Shown piece by piece: positions 13,450 through 23,649 of a stretch of 64,000 nt of DNA. The position numbers and the translations under genes were made by a program. The notes under the pieces were generated by a model that did not search any database, was not told the DNA's origin, and saw only the letters and a list, made by a program, of their open reading frames with translations. The first letter of the stretch is position 1; the number at the start of each line of letters is the position of its first letter. The stretch covers positions 124,001-188,000 of the forward strand of contig JAKOGH010000833.1 of the NCBI GenBank assembly GCA_024811115.1, given 5' to 3'. This DNA comes from Terana coerulea (lineage: Eukaryota > Basidiomycota > Agaricomycetes > Polyporales > Phanerochaetaceae).

Positions 13450-13896
13450 CGGTCTTGCGGGCAGGGAGTAGCATATGGCGGGTCGACACAGGCAATACCA
13501 GTCAGCCGCATACAAGCTGTCTAGAGCGGCATCGTTGACCTGGCTGACAGAGATTAGTAACCTCCGTCCCGATCGAAATGCACCCACCCCGATCATCCAA
13601 TCGCAGGTGAAAAGCCGGTGTCCACTGGAGTGTATTCAATCTGTGATATTGTTCAGCGCGAGAACGTAACAGTACATATCCAGGCGAAAGAAAGCAAAAT
13701 GCGAGGAAGATGACTATAGAGCGACATAAAAGGGTTGGCGTAGTAGATAAAGGATACTGTAGGTCTCGAATGAATGTGCGCGTTATGATGTGTCCCATAC
13801 CAGTCCAATGAAACCATAGTCCGAGTGGCGAATGAAAAGACGTGATCGATGAAGAGCATGAATTGCAAGAGGTGAGCGGATGGTGAGCGGGGCCCT
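13450..13896. other. Intergenic, no supported gene
   Basis: Between the start of the tetraspanin gene and the stop of the LEA-2-like gene; should include the tetraspanin promoter. Nothing else seen. Confidence 0.4.
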
Positions 13897-15279
13897 CTAG
13901 CCGGCGGACTGAGAGAGCTCGATCGGACAGTTGGCGTTGGTGATGTCGGTCGCAGCGTGCTTGGTGCCGATGAGTCCGGCAATGTCGAAAGCAAGGATGA
14001 GCCGGAGCGACACAACTTGAATCGCGATATCGTGAATATGTGTCGGGAGTAATATGCGGGACACTTACATGGTCGCTTTCCATCGGTGAACAGGGCGTGG
14101 TTTTTGCAACCATTGTACCAATTGTTCCCTGTAATAAGGAACGTCAGTATCGTGTACAGGTGAGCGAATCCATGACATTGCCTACATGTCTGATCAGAGC
14201 TATTCGTTGCTACATAGCTAAAGTTGAGCGGAACCGAGAGCTGAGAGAAGGTCTTCGCAGGGAATGTCATATGGCCAAGGTCCCCTATGCCAATTTGCCG
14301 GCCAGTACCCAGGTCAAAGACATCAGCATGGATTTTCTGGAAGGTGAGAGGCAAATAGTTGGAATTCGTGTCGATCTGCAGGTCCGCAGAGGCCGGGAAG
14401 CTGAAATTTGCTGGGGCACGAAGAAACTGCACTGGTATGCTTTTGTTGAAGTCCCCAGTGGCTGTGGTCAACGGAGTGTCTTGGTTTATCTGGAAATCTG
14501 GCACCCGTGGTATGGTGAAGGCAAGTACGAGGCCCACGCTTCAGAGCACCGTCAGGAAGATTACGATACAAGGAGAGAACGCCACTTACGCGATACAGAA
14601 CGCGAATAAGAACCAAGCTAGAAACTTCCGCGTGAAGTACCTGCCACACAGCCCACGCTCTCCTCGCCTCCATTCCTTCCACTTCTGCGCCCGCCGCTCC
14701 GACTTATCCTCCTGGCGGGCTAACTTCGTCATGTTTCGCAGCTCTGAAGATTTCCATTCAGGTCCCAGTGCAGGAACAGTCACCATTTCCACAGGCGCTG
14801 CGCCGCTCGGCAGCCCTGCTTCCACTTTGGATAGGCTCGGCGAATTCACACGGCGGTATCTACAGGGGCAGTCAACGCTTTGCCTGGGGGCATAGAAACG
14901 ACGAGAATTACCCATCATCCGCAACAAACGCAGCCTTTGAGTAGCGTGGTCCTGCATTATTGAAGTCGGCATAGATGTCAAACGGCTCATCTCGAAATGC
15001 AGCCTCTTCATCGTATCCGGCTTTAACAGGCTCTGGTCGACCAGCGTCGAAGTACTGGCTGCTGTTGTAACCGGCCGTAGGAGGGTTGTTCAGGTATTCC
15101 GCGCTCGCTCTAGGCGGCCTTGTCGGGTCGTAGTACGAAGCACGAGAGTCCTGCCGTGCATGCGTAGGGGTGTCGGTGTAATGTGGTGTCGGAGATGGGA
15201 AATCGTGGTTCAGAGCGTCGCCAGAGGGTCTGCGACCGCCATAGAAGGATGACCCCACGGATTTTCGGTCATAATCCAT
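13897..15279 (-). CDS. LEA-2-like single-pass membrane protein
   Basis: Resembles fungal proteins with a late-embryogenesis-abundant LEA-2 (NDR1/HIN1-like) domain anchored by one membrane helix. Start at 15279 gives MDYDRKSVGSSFYGG, a polar Tyr/Pro-rich N-terminus. An intron (donor GTAATT, acceptor TGTAG) leads to YRRVNSPSLSKVEAGLP and a basic stretch (KSERRAQKWKEWRRGERG). The membrane helix spans KFLAWFLFAFC and VGLVLAFTIP, interrupted by an intron. The domain then reads VPDFQINQDTPL, FNKSIPVQF, ADLQIDTNSNYLPLTF, DVFDLGTGRQIGIGDLGHM, and after further introns NNWYNGCKNHALFTDGKRP and LRLILAFDIAGLIGTKHAA, ending CPIELSQSAG. All joins keep frame. A hAT-like element sits about 230 bp upstream of the start codon. 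Confidence 0.85.
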
Positions 15280-15504
15280 CCCGAGGAATGACTGCGACGA
15301 CGAGCAGAATGAGGAAAGGAGTGTGAAGGTAGCCCGTGACGGCGACGACGGGCGATGAAACCCCTTCGGCTTCCCCCTCGGCCTGTTGAATCGGAGATCG
15401 ATCCGTGCTTGCGAGCACGCGTCGGAGTTTGTTCTACCGCTCAACTCAGACAGGGATGTAGCGCTCCGCCGCTTTGAAGTTTGAGCCCACACGCGCACGG
15501 AGCC

Positions 15505-16897
15505 TAGTCTAGTGTTGCCGTGACTTGAATTGAATTGACTGTGACTTGACTTTTGATGACTGATCCTTTTGGGACAGTCAAGTCAAGTCAAGTCGTTCCC
15601 GATCAACTTGACTGCAACTTCAGTCGACTTCAGTCAGTCCCCGACAGACTTCAGAGTGAGTTCCGCAGCCTCTGAGCCACATACCTGTATTTTCGGGGTG
15701 GGTGCATGCTCTATCGATTATTCATGGCGTATCCTAGTATCTCTACCTACATAGTATGGCTGCAGGGACGTGAAATTCGACTGCAAACGTCGGAGATGGC
15801 ACCAGCTTCTCCATCAACGTGCGGCGCTAATAATGCTGATCCGCGCACCAGCTCCCTGTGGGCGCCTAAAGCTGACGTTTGCAGTCTCAGTTGTTGCACG
15901 CTCTCGCGGCGGCAAAAGGGTATATAATAAATGAGAGATGCATGAAAATGATGTCAAATGGGCTCAGTGAGTATTTTATCTCGTTTGAGGGCCGTAAAGC
16001 ACGATTTGCGCCAAGGGTGACCAGTACCTTCCAATTCGGGATGCAGTCGTGACTGCAGTCACAAGTCAAGTCGAAGCCGAGTCAAGCCGACGCATCAGCC
16101 AATGAATTGACGTGACTTGACTGCGGTGTGACTTGACTTTGATGACTTGCGACTTTCCAGTCAGGTCACGGCAACACTAGCCTAGTCTCGTCCCCATACC
16201 CTCCTTCCGGATTTGGAAACTCCGTCAGGAGGGTCTGGCGTCTCACCAACGGCGGGGGGCGTTGCCTTCGTCCACTTTCTGACGGGCCCTTGGTCAACTT
16301 GAGACTCGAAGTTCGAATCCTGCACGCGCAACATCGAGGTATGCCTTAGCTGGCCTCACAAGTGGGATGCATGTATATATATATATATATTTAAAAAATA
16401 TAAATGCATGTTTTGGTCCTTCCGTTGTTGCACAATTGCTGATGTTAGTCAGTTGGGCAAAAGTGAGCCGGCTGACTGCTTATGCTGTGAATACCAGTTC
16501 TTGATGCTTTTACATTGTTCAGGTATATGAAGTGACATTCTGAATTTTATCTATATTCATTTCTTGAGAGCTTCCCGAACCAGAAGTGCTGAACACCACA
16601 AAAAGCAGTGAAGTCCACCCAATCTCAGCCAGGAGCTTGTGCGGTCACTGTGGGATGAATATGCAGCATAATAGTCTCTTTAAATTACCCAAAATAAAAA
16701 ATCTATACATGCATCATACTTGAGAAGCCAGTTAAGGCATACCTCGATGTTGCGCGTGCAGGATTCGAACTTCGAGTCTCAAGTTGACCAAGCGCCCGTC
16801 AGAAAGTGGACGAAGGCAACGCCCCCGCCGTTGGTGAGACGCCAGACCCTCCTGACGGAGTTTCCAAATCCGGAAGGAGGGTATGGGGACGAGACTA
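15505..16897. mobile_element. Foldback/Mutator-like element with long TIRs (interrupted)
   Basis: Arms of about 195 bases are inverted copies: left arm 16183-16377 (its first five bases TAGTC also stand at 15505-15509) and right arm 16704-16897. They differ at only a few sites, including a G-run of 6 versus 5. The spacer is about 325 bp and AT-rich, with a (TA)n run near 16373-16391. Immediately outside both ends is the 9-bp direct repeat CACGGAGCC (15496-15504 and 16898-16906). Long terminal inverted repeats with a 9-bp target duplication fit Mutator-like or foldback elements. No transposase frame is present. The hAT-like MITE at 15510-16179 inserted into its left terminus, so this element was there first. 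The arms contain GTTCGAATCC, which resembles a tRNA B box, but no tRNA folds here. Confidence 0.8.
15510..16179. mobile_element. hAT-like MITE, 670 bp, nested
   Basis: The ends are inverted repeats of 19 bases with one mismatch (TAGTGTTGCCGTGAC then T/C then TGA). A perfect 8-bp target duplication GCCTAGTC lies at 15502-15509 and 16180-16187. Many short copies of GTGACTTGACT and TCAAGTC in both orientations fill the subterminal 100-150 bases at each end, as is usual for the transposase-binding zones of hAT elements. No coding capacity. The target site straddles the left end of the foldback element, which dates the two insertions relative to each other. Confidence 0.9.
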
Positions 16898-17073
16898 CAC
16901 GGAGCCCACACGCGCACGGAGCCCATCCCTCTCTTTCTCTCTGAGTCTCACACACCCACGGATCCCTAGGCCTCATTTGCAACTATGCACCTATCAGCAT
17001 CCCAGGTACAATTCCATGCGGCAAGGCGGTGCGTTGAGCGGCCGACGTCGACCCGCCGCCGGAAAGCGGACAA

Positions 17074-17556
17074 TAGGGACGTTCAAAATTGGGCGCAGGT
17101 CGTAGGTCGTAGGTCGTAGGTACAGAAAGTCACGGCGTCTGTAACAATCAGTCACACGCCATCAGTTTGTGACCATGGCCGTCGGCCGCCCACGAAGGTC
17201 TTTGCTCGACGTGTCTGACAGTGAGCACCACTGGCTGGTCCTCGACCAGACTACTCAATACGTTTGCACTCTATGAGTAGTTATCCTATCCTCACACAGT
17301 AGTACCGCTGTAAAGTTAATATGTTAGAGAAATGCTGAGTATTATGTCTACATGTTGTCTTGAGCTTCGTGCTCGTCGTGCAGCACAACGCCGAGCACTC
17401 ACAGGAGCGGCGGGGTGGAGTCGGTGAGGGCGCTTACTCGAGTGAGGTGACACGGCGAGCGTGATTAGAGTGATGGATCGGCCGTAGCTTGATTAGGCAG
17501 GTTCCAGTACCTACGACCTACGACCTACGACCTGCGCCCAATTTTGAACGTCCCTA
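17074..17556. mobile_element. Tc1/mariner-like MITE, 483 bp, perfect TIRs
   Basis: Positions 17074-17123 and 17507-17556 are perfect inverted copies of 50 bases, starting TAGGGACGTTCAAAAT and ending inside with four tandem GGTCGTA-type units. Both ends are TA, consistent with a TA target duplication of the Tc1/mariner superfamily. The inner 380 bp have no coding capacity. Perfect identity of the arms suggests a recent insertion. Confidence 0.85.
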
Positions 17557-17987
17557 ATGGCATCACAGTTGCATTTGCAGTGGTTCGGACATCCCGGCGG
17601 TTCGACAGGCCTCATAATTGGAAGCAGTGAGAAGGCTGTACACATCAGCAGGGCGGACATCATGCCAGAAGCCTGAATGCGCAGGCCGTTGAAGGCTTTC
17701 TTCCTGTCTTGAATGGGGCTCAACGGGGCGCGGCGGCGGCGGAACCACTCGACCATGAGTCAGTACGCCGTCGAGTATCCGAGTCGAACCTCATTCAAGG
17801 CCAACGGCGCGGCTATGGTAGGATGTCAGCAAGGCTTACGGCGAGACCCTCACTTTCCGTGAGTGCAGTTGTTTCTACTCTCATGCGGACTGCTACTTAT
17901 CGTCAACGCCTGCATAAAGTCATGTTCATAAATGCAAAATTACATGCGATGATGAACGTTCTTGTCTCTGGACATAGGCCACACCTG
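17557..17987. other. Unassigned stretch
   Basis: Contains overlapping open frames on both strands (a basic minus-strand frame ending inside the MITE and a plus-strand frame from 17709). None has recognisable motifs or supported splice structure. Confidence 0.3.
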
Positions 17988-18386
17988 TTATTCCCCGCCA
18001 AGCATGACCATCGGGGTGTAATTAATCACGAAGTCGATATCGTACATCTGGGAAGCCAATTGCGTGCGCCAAAGGTGCGTTCAAAGTCGCGCATCAGGAA
18101 AGGCGTCGAGGCTGGTGATCCGAGGGGTGAAACAGGTCAACTTTTTCGTCCACGTAGCCGTTGACAGGTGTCGGTGGTGGCCAATTGACCATCCCTACAA
18201 TGTGGCTGGTGTATTTGGTGTACAAGATCGGTGACACCTGTCAAATACGACCCAAACCGCTGCGCACGCTCGCTCGTCCGAATGTGGCCGGAATATTCTC
18301 TTCAGAGTTTGCTCAGTCCTTCTGTACAGCCACTGCTGGTCGCCCGCCGTCCCTAGGTTCCGGTTTTGACAGAATGGCTTCATCAT
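17988..18386 (-). CDS. Hypothetical protein, frame-broken
   Basis: A small minus-strand gene of unknown function. A TATATA-like element near 18433-18440 lies about 50 bp upstream of ATG at 18386 (MMKPFCQNRNLGTAGDQQ). After a plausible intron ending TTTGACAG at about 18240, the frame reads VSPILYTKYTSHIVGMVNW and PPPTPVNGYVDEKVDLFHP. The rest is readable only by stepping frames: RITSLDAFP, then MRDFERTFGA, then LASQMYDIDFVINYTPMVML followed by GGE and stop. The pieces have coherent composition and an abrupt, sensible C-terminus, so they look like one exon with two or three single-base breaks, by decay or consensus error. I do not recognise the family. Confidence 0.4.
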
Positions 18387-18535
18387 ACCTGATAGCCTGC
18401 AACTGCCGTAAAACGCTGGCTACGCAGCTCGGCTATATATGAGTGTCTTTGGCGAGCTTTCTAGAGAAACAGGCATCCTCTGCGAGAAATAAAGGCACGA
18501 CCACTTAGCCATACTCTTCAGTCTTCATCTTCGCT

Positions 18536-19016
18536 ATGTCGCAAGCGCATCCTACCCATATCCTCGACCACGCTACCTCCCCCACAACCCATGGTGCAGA
18601 CCAGGAGAGCCACAGCTCTGTCACGACTAGGACCATCGTCACCATGGTCGTTGTAGCAGGTGTGTTTATCCGGTGCACGCTATCCCAGATACGTTGTTTA
18701 CTAAAGAACTTCAGTGTTCTTTTTATGTCTGCTACTGGGGTTCGGCGTCGTTGCGTCCAAGCGTCACAATGATCAGCCAATCCTACCGACGCGCGACTCA
18801 CCCACTGCTGTTTCTCGCCGTAAAAGCCTCAGAGGCTGGCTCAAAAAGGGTCGTGGCCGGTCGGAGCTTGACACGCAGGTGCCACGGTCACTATCGTTGC
18901 ATCGCATCTCCGTAATATCGTCTTCTGATGATACGCTTGTCGACGTGCCTGCTGTTAACGCAGCCGTACACCCGGCTGCTCCCCGACTACCTCCTTTGGC
19001 GCACGTCGAGCCTTGA
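18536..19016 (+). CDS. Small single-pass membrane protein, unknown
   Basis: Two exons joined by one intron (donor GTGTGT after GTAGCAG, acceptor ACTTCAG near 18713). The product begins MSQAHPTHILDHATSPTTHG, has one membrane helix spanning the splice junction (TMVVVAVFFLCLLLGFGVVA), then a basic juxtamembrane stretch (SKRHNDQ; SRRKSLRGWLKKGRGR) and a Ser/Pro-rich tail ending RLPPLAHVEP. About 135 residues. The positive residues after the helix suggest the C-terminal part is cytosolic. The clean join of the helix across the intron is the main support. No family recognised. Confidence 0.6.
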
Positions 19017-19449
19017 GACGGCTGGTTTTCTACCACTCCATACCTCCTTTATCCGTGAATTACGGTGCTTGTATACCCACTTTTATACCCAGATACCCTG
19101 GTATTCCTAGACATCTCGAGCTCATACCCGTATTGCCCCAGCTTGTATTCGGATGTACGAAAAAAGGATCACGCTTGTGCATTGACAGTCATGAATACTT
19201 TTTTACTTCGATGTACTAGCTACACTGCTGCCAAATATACACGTTTGCTCCTCGATGTCGCGACGAATCGTTATCCTGCGAACTGTTGAACGTTGAGTAC
19301 GTTGAGTACTGAGGCAGCAGGCTTCGCACTCTTCACAGCGTGTGTTTCACGTGCCAGCCGTTCACTCAGGTCCGAGAGAGCGCTTGCACTGATCGAGGCT
19401 TCCTCTCACCACCGTACTTACCTGTCTACTGCCTTCCTTCACTCACAAA
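19017..19449. other. Intergenic, no supported gene
   Basis: Pyrimidine-rich leader typical of fungal promoters precedes the CCDC25 start codon. The short direct repeat ACGTTGAGTACGTTGAGTAC is near 19289-19309. Confidence 0.4.
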
Positions 19450-20483
19450 ATGGTTCTCTTTTTCACTTCAGCTGGTAAGCCCTCATTGTGCGCTGCATGG
19501 GACCATAAGTTGACACGGGCTATAGTGCACGATCCACCAGTGGTGATTTATATGGGCAAGGACAAGTTCGAGAGTACGTTCCCGCGAAGCTGCCCTGTGT
19601 CGATACGCCCTCACAGGATGTTCTCAGACGAAGATCTCATCAAGTATGCTTGGCCTCAAGACATCTGGTTTCACGTCGACAAGCTATCGTCTGCCCACGT
19701 TTACCTGCGCCTTCCCGAAGGCATGGCATGGGAATCGATACCCGAGGTCCTGCTTACCGACTGCGCGCAGCTGGTGAAGGCGAACTCTATTGAAGGTATG
19801 CTACCTTGCTGCGTAGACAATGGCTAGACATGAAATAGGTGACAGCGATAGAACGCAGGGAACAAGAAGGATAATATCACTATCATACACACGCCGGGGA
19901 GCAACTTGAAGGTCAGAGTCACGTCACAGCTCCTTCGCGTTTGTTGACATTGCTTATTTAGAAAACCGGGGACATGGCTGTTGGGCAAGTATCCTTCCAT
20001 AACGATAGACGGGTGCGATATCTCTCATTTCACTTCCACGTGTGCATGCTGATGTCTGCTCATGTATCTAGGTCAAGCGGGGCAAGTCTCCAAAACATGT
20101 CGCCACTGGTAATTTGTCTGAACATTCCCCTTAGTCTACATTGCGAAGCGGGAGAATGTCATCGTCAACCGGCTGAACAAGACCAAATCCGAGCGGCAAG
20201 TCGACCATGAGCAGGAGCGGATCGAACGAGAGAAGAAAGAAAACGCCGTCAAGCGAGTAGCCGCCGCAGCGAAGGTTCGCATGCCTTGTGTCAATTATAC
20301 ACTGATGTACTGAAGGATTCCCAACAGAAAAAGGCCGACGCCGAGCTGCAGAAGCAACGCGAAGCGGAGAAGGCGGCAAGATCATATGACAACCTTTTCT
20401 CAGGAGGAGATGAAGACGAGGATGAGGAGGATCAAACGAAACCAAAGAAGTCCGTCAGAGAATTGGAAGAGGACTTTATGTGA
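19450..20483 (+). CDS. CCDC25 / NFACT-R family protein
   Basis: Single-domain NFACT-R (DUF814) protein, orthologous to human CCDC25; the domain is related to the RNA-binding part of ribosome-quality-control NEMF proteins. Spliced order: [146 protein letters not shown] and a Lys/Glu-rich coiled-coil tail with [15 protein letters not shown], ending VRELEEDFM. Two unusual splice features are seen: a 10-nt exon at 20072-20081 and, directly after it, an intron starting GC (20082-20134, GCAAGT to TTAG). All joins keep frame. The gene converges on the Msp1 gene with about 170 bp between stop codons. Confidence 0.93.
20072..20081 (+). other. 10-nt microexon before a GC-AG intron
   Basis: GTCAAGCGGG encodes VKR plus the first base of the next Val. 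The upstream intron 20013-20071 ends ATCTAG; the downstream intron 20082-20134 begins GCAAGT and ends CCTTAG. Only this arrangement restores [14 protein letters not shown], which is conserved in the family. Confidence 0.8.
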
Positions 20484-20656
20484 AGTGTGCCTTCACGTCG
20501 TGTATCATCTTGCTTTAGCTTGCTTCGTGCACTTTATGAAATGACAGCCCTTCAGGACCCTTCACTGAACGAGGATTTATATAACTACTGTGTGGTAGAC
20601 TGAAGGATAAGTATTGTCTAATAGCGATACAGGCTGAAGAAATATGCATCGCATCG

Positions 20657-22171
20657 TCATGGAATCAACTTGCCAATGACGGCCTCTAACGTTGCGTCCG
20701 TCGGTGGTAAAGCACTCGTTCCGTCTGTGTGGAAAAAATCCTCGATGGTTAATGGGCGCAGCTCGAAGCCCTATAACTTTGTGAGTCCGGGCTCAACGCG
20801 TAAGACCGAAGAAAGCGAACCTCGTGCTGCAGTTTACTCATCTCAACCTTACTGGCAGCCGCTTCTCGCATGAGTTCGCGCATAGGAACCATGGCTGCAT
20901 TTCTGCACAGCTCCTTCAAGTCCGAGCCTGAATAACCCTCGGTTCGGTCTCCCAGCAGGACTAGTGGGAAATCCGCCTTCAGCTTGGTGTCGCGTAGAAC
21001 CTGTGAGCACACGTGACAGTTGTTAGCTAGTTCAACCTCGATGGTAAACAACGTACCAGAGAAAGGATCTTTAGCCGTTGGTCCAGGCTCGGTAGCCCGA
21101 CAGAGAACCGCTTCGGCATCCGTCTCAAGATGGCAGAGTCTATATCGTTTGGCCTATTTGTGGCACCCAGTACGACAATTCGGTCTGTACTTGAGGTAAG
21201 GCCGTCCCAAAGCCTACGTACAAACGAAAAGTCAGTTCACATCAAGCAAAACATACGGAAATGACCACAAACGTCATGAACTCCGCCTTCATCATCCCCG
21301 TTACCTCGTGGTCACCCTTCGTCCGCTCCCGCAAGAAGGAGTCGATCTCGTCTATAAAGACGATACTTGGCTGAGTTTTCCGCGCCAGCGAGAACAGGCC
21401 CGCGACAAGCTTGTTCGACTCGCCGTACCACTTATTGGTCAGGACTGAGGCCGCAATGTTGATGAACGTTGCCCCGGACTCCTTCGCGAGCGCCTTCGCA
21501 AGCATGGTCTTTCCGCACCCGGGCGGACCGAAGAGCAGCACACCCTTAGGTGCGCCCAGCAGCGACGACGAGGCGAACAGGTCGGGAAAGCGCAGAGGGT
21601 AGATTACGGATTCTTGGAGCGATGATATAATGGGTTCCAGTCCGCCAATGTCTACGGTCCTATGGTGAGTCGACGCAGGGATGAAGCAGCAACATGAGCA
21701 TACCTGAGAAGTGGACTTCTATGTCATCGGGATGTATTATTTCGGACGCGATTTGTCCTGAGCGCATGGAGATTAGTGACCGTAAATTACTCGAGTCGGT
21801 GCACGTACTTTCGTATTCGTCCAAGACAAGGCCCTTGTGGCCAAGCTTCTCCAGGGCCTTCAAGCTCTTAGTCTTCACCTCCTTCTTCTCCACCGGGTTC
21901 ATACTGTTCATCACCCACTAATGCGCCATGTTAACCCAATGCCCGTTAGACTCGGTAGTGTGCCACGCGTACTCACTCGTACAGTGTAATACAGAGCTGC
22001 CTTTCATGTCAGTCAGCAATCATTCAGCCAAAAGATGACCAAACGCACTTGGGACGCCACGAGTAATGCAACTGCAAGAGGTACTGCCGCTCAGCACGTC
22101 GTCCACAGACGGTCTGGTTCAAATTACGTACCGTCAAGAATAGCACGCTTTGTCCCAGGAGAAAGAGCCAT
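20657..22171 (-). CDS. MSP1: AAA ATPase Msp1/ATAD1
   Basis: Outer mitochondrial membrane (and peroxisomal) AAA ATPase that extracts mislocalised tail-anchored proteins. Start at 22171: [13 protein letters not shown], then across short introns [16 protein letters not shown], the N-terminal membrane anchor, followed by [37 protein letters not shown] and [17 protein letters not shown]. Walker A is [17 protein letters not shown]; pore region TNKWYGES; Walker [16 protein letters not shown]; the arginine-finger region [17 protein letters not shown]; sensor region [19 protein letters not shown]. The last exon reads [17 protein letters not shown] and ends VIGKLIP. All segments can be joined in frame by GT-AG introns. 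Length near 400 residues fits the family. Confidence 0.93.
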
Positions 22172-23179
22172 ATTAGGGTGTTAAGTCACGTAGCGAGTCG
22201 TTAAGTATGGCGTATCAAAGGTGTAAAGAGTTCTGAGCTGCTGATTCTACAGCAGCCACGAGCAAGTCTTGGGGGTTCCGGAGGTGACAGGTCGTGGACG
22301 AGAGAGGGTAAGAGGCGCAGGAATTTCACAGACGCCCATCTTACCTCCAGCGTGGCGGCGTTTGATTTACGAGCCAATCATGACATTGATTCAGCTTACC
22401 GCCGTAGCGTAGGGGCAACCACGAATATTATTCTCCAAGTCGAACTAGAGGAACGCGGCCCATGGCCGCAGAGCCCTGCTTGGGATGTGTAAAATCACAG
22501 GAGACATGTGAGATAAGTGGCTGAATGGAGATCTGGTCATTAAGAGGACCACCCCTGCAAGCCCGGTTGAGAGAAGCTCGATATATACTTCAAGACTTGG
22601 GCGAGATACATGAGGCTACTCCACCAGGTATGACTACTTGAACTGGTTCAAACTGGGTGAAATTAGTGCATGGACGGACACCAACTCGCCTCGCGGGCTT
22701 CGCCCGCTTCGACTGGTTGGCGTAGTGAGACAGAGGGCGGCCCGGGAGAGAGCGACGGCCAATGGTAGGGACTTATGTAATCTGGGCGCTTGTTGCACGA
22801 AAACCGGCTTCAATTAAGGGGTCCCAGAACCCTTGTCAAGCAAGGGGATAACAGATATACCGCAAATGCGTAAGTCGTATGTAGATTTCTCAAAGCGTAT
22901 AAATACTACGAGCGACCATATATGTAGATACAGTTTAATAGATAGGTGCGGAGTGGTGCAGCGATGGCATTAAATAAAGCTGTATACTTATGCGGTGTGC
23001 ATCAGCAAATGGCTTTACGGTGCATACGTGGACTAACCGAACCAGACCGTGTCATTGCTTCGACGCGCGAGCAAGTAATATGTTCTTAGTATCATATAGT
23101 ACCTAGGACCGCACAATCAACCGCAAAATGCAAGCGAAAGTCAGCGCAACATACATCCAGGCGGGGAGAGTCCCACCGC
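22172..23179. other. Intergenic, no supported gene
   Basis: About 1 kb upstream of Msp1 and downstream of the next minus-strand gene. A short palindrome GCGGGCTTCGCCCGC is at about 22698-22712. No gene motif seen. Confidence 0.4.
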
Positions 23180-23649
23180 TCAAGAGCTCGGTGCACTCGA
23201 GCTATCTGCTTCCTTCGCTGCCTTTTTCTTATCTTTCTTCGCTTTGGGCACCGGTAGCTGTGGCGCGGCACCACCAAAGCCCATGGACGTGGCCAACTGT
23301 GCGAAGGCAGCCTCGTAATCTCTGCCGGAGGAGGTGGTGGAGCTTTGCGACGACGCCGTAGACGCGCTGGATAGGGTGCTCGTGCTTCGGTTTGGTGAAG
23401 CGACCGCGCTCGACGAAGCGGGGTTGTTGGCTGTCGCAGGAGAGCTGGATGGCTGGCCACTTTGACTGGACCTGGTGGCTGCAGCCTGGGTGGCCTGAAT
23501 GGTCGTGAAAAGGAGCTTTGAGCTCGATGGCAAAATTAAAGACATACTTTGGGAATTAAAGCAGTGGAAGAATCGTTTGCGTGTGTGGTCAAAGTAGTGG
23601 TGCTTGCATTGTCATCGGATTGAAGGGAGGTGATGGAGCGGTTATCCAT
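23180..23649 (-). CDS. Small Ser/Thr-rich protein, unknown
   Basis: Two-exon gene for a low-complexity protein of about 135-155 residues. Start at 23649 gives MDNRSITSLQSDDNASTTTL followed by THANDSSTALIPK. An intron starts GTATGT and ends at CAAAG or, more plausibly for intron length, at CCATTCAG; both keep frame. Then come ATQAAATRSSQSGQPSSS, a long Ser/Ala run, a better-conserved-looking block RDYEAAFAQLATSMGFGGAA and a basic tail KAKKDKKKAAKEADSSSAPS. No membrane segment or signal peptide. Charged tail and disorder suggest a regulatory or scaffold role, but the function is unknown. Confidence 0.55.

Noticed and set aside
16280..16345. Possible tRNA gene: GTTCGAATCC resembles a B box, present in both foldback arms
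   Set aside because: The T stem does not pair, no 5' acceptor strand matches the 3' side, and the A-box-like TGGTCAACTTG lies too close to the B box. It is part of the inverted repeat, not a tRNA.
15483..16924. 22-bp direct repeat (GAGCCCACACGCGCACGGAGCC) flanking the transposon nest, as a long target duplication
   Set aside because: Explained more simply by the 9-bp duplication CACGGAGCC of the foldback element next to a locally repetitive CACACGCGCACGGAGCCC sequence.
22698..22712. GCGGGCTTCGCCCGC hairpin as a terminator or attachment site
   Set aside because: A single short palindrome without a T-tract or partner; intrinsic terminators of this sort do not apply in fungal nuclear genes.
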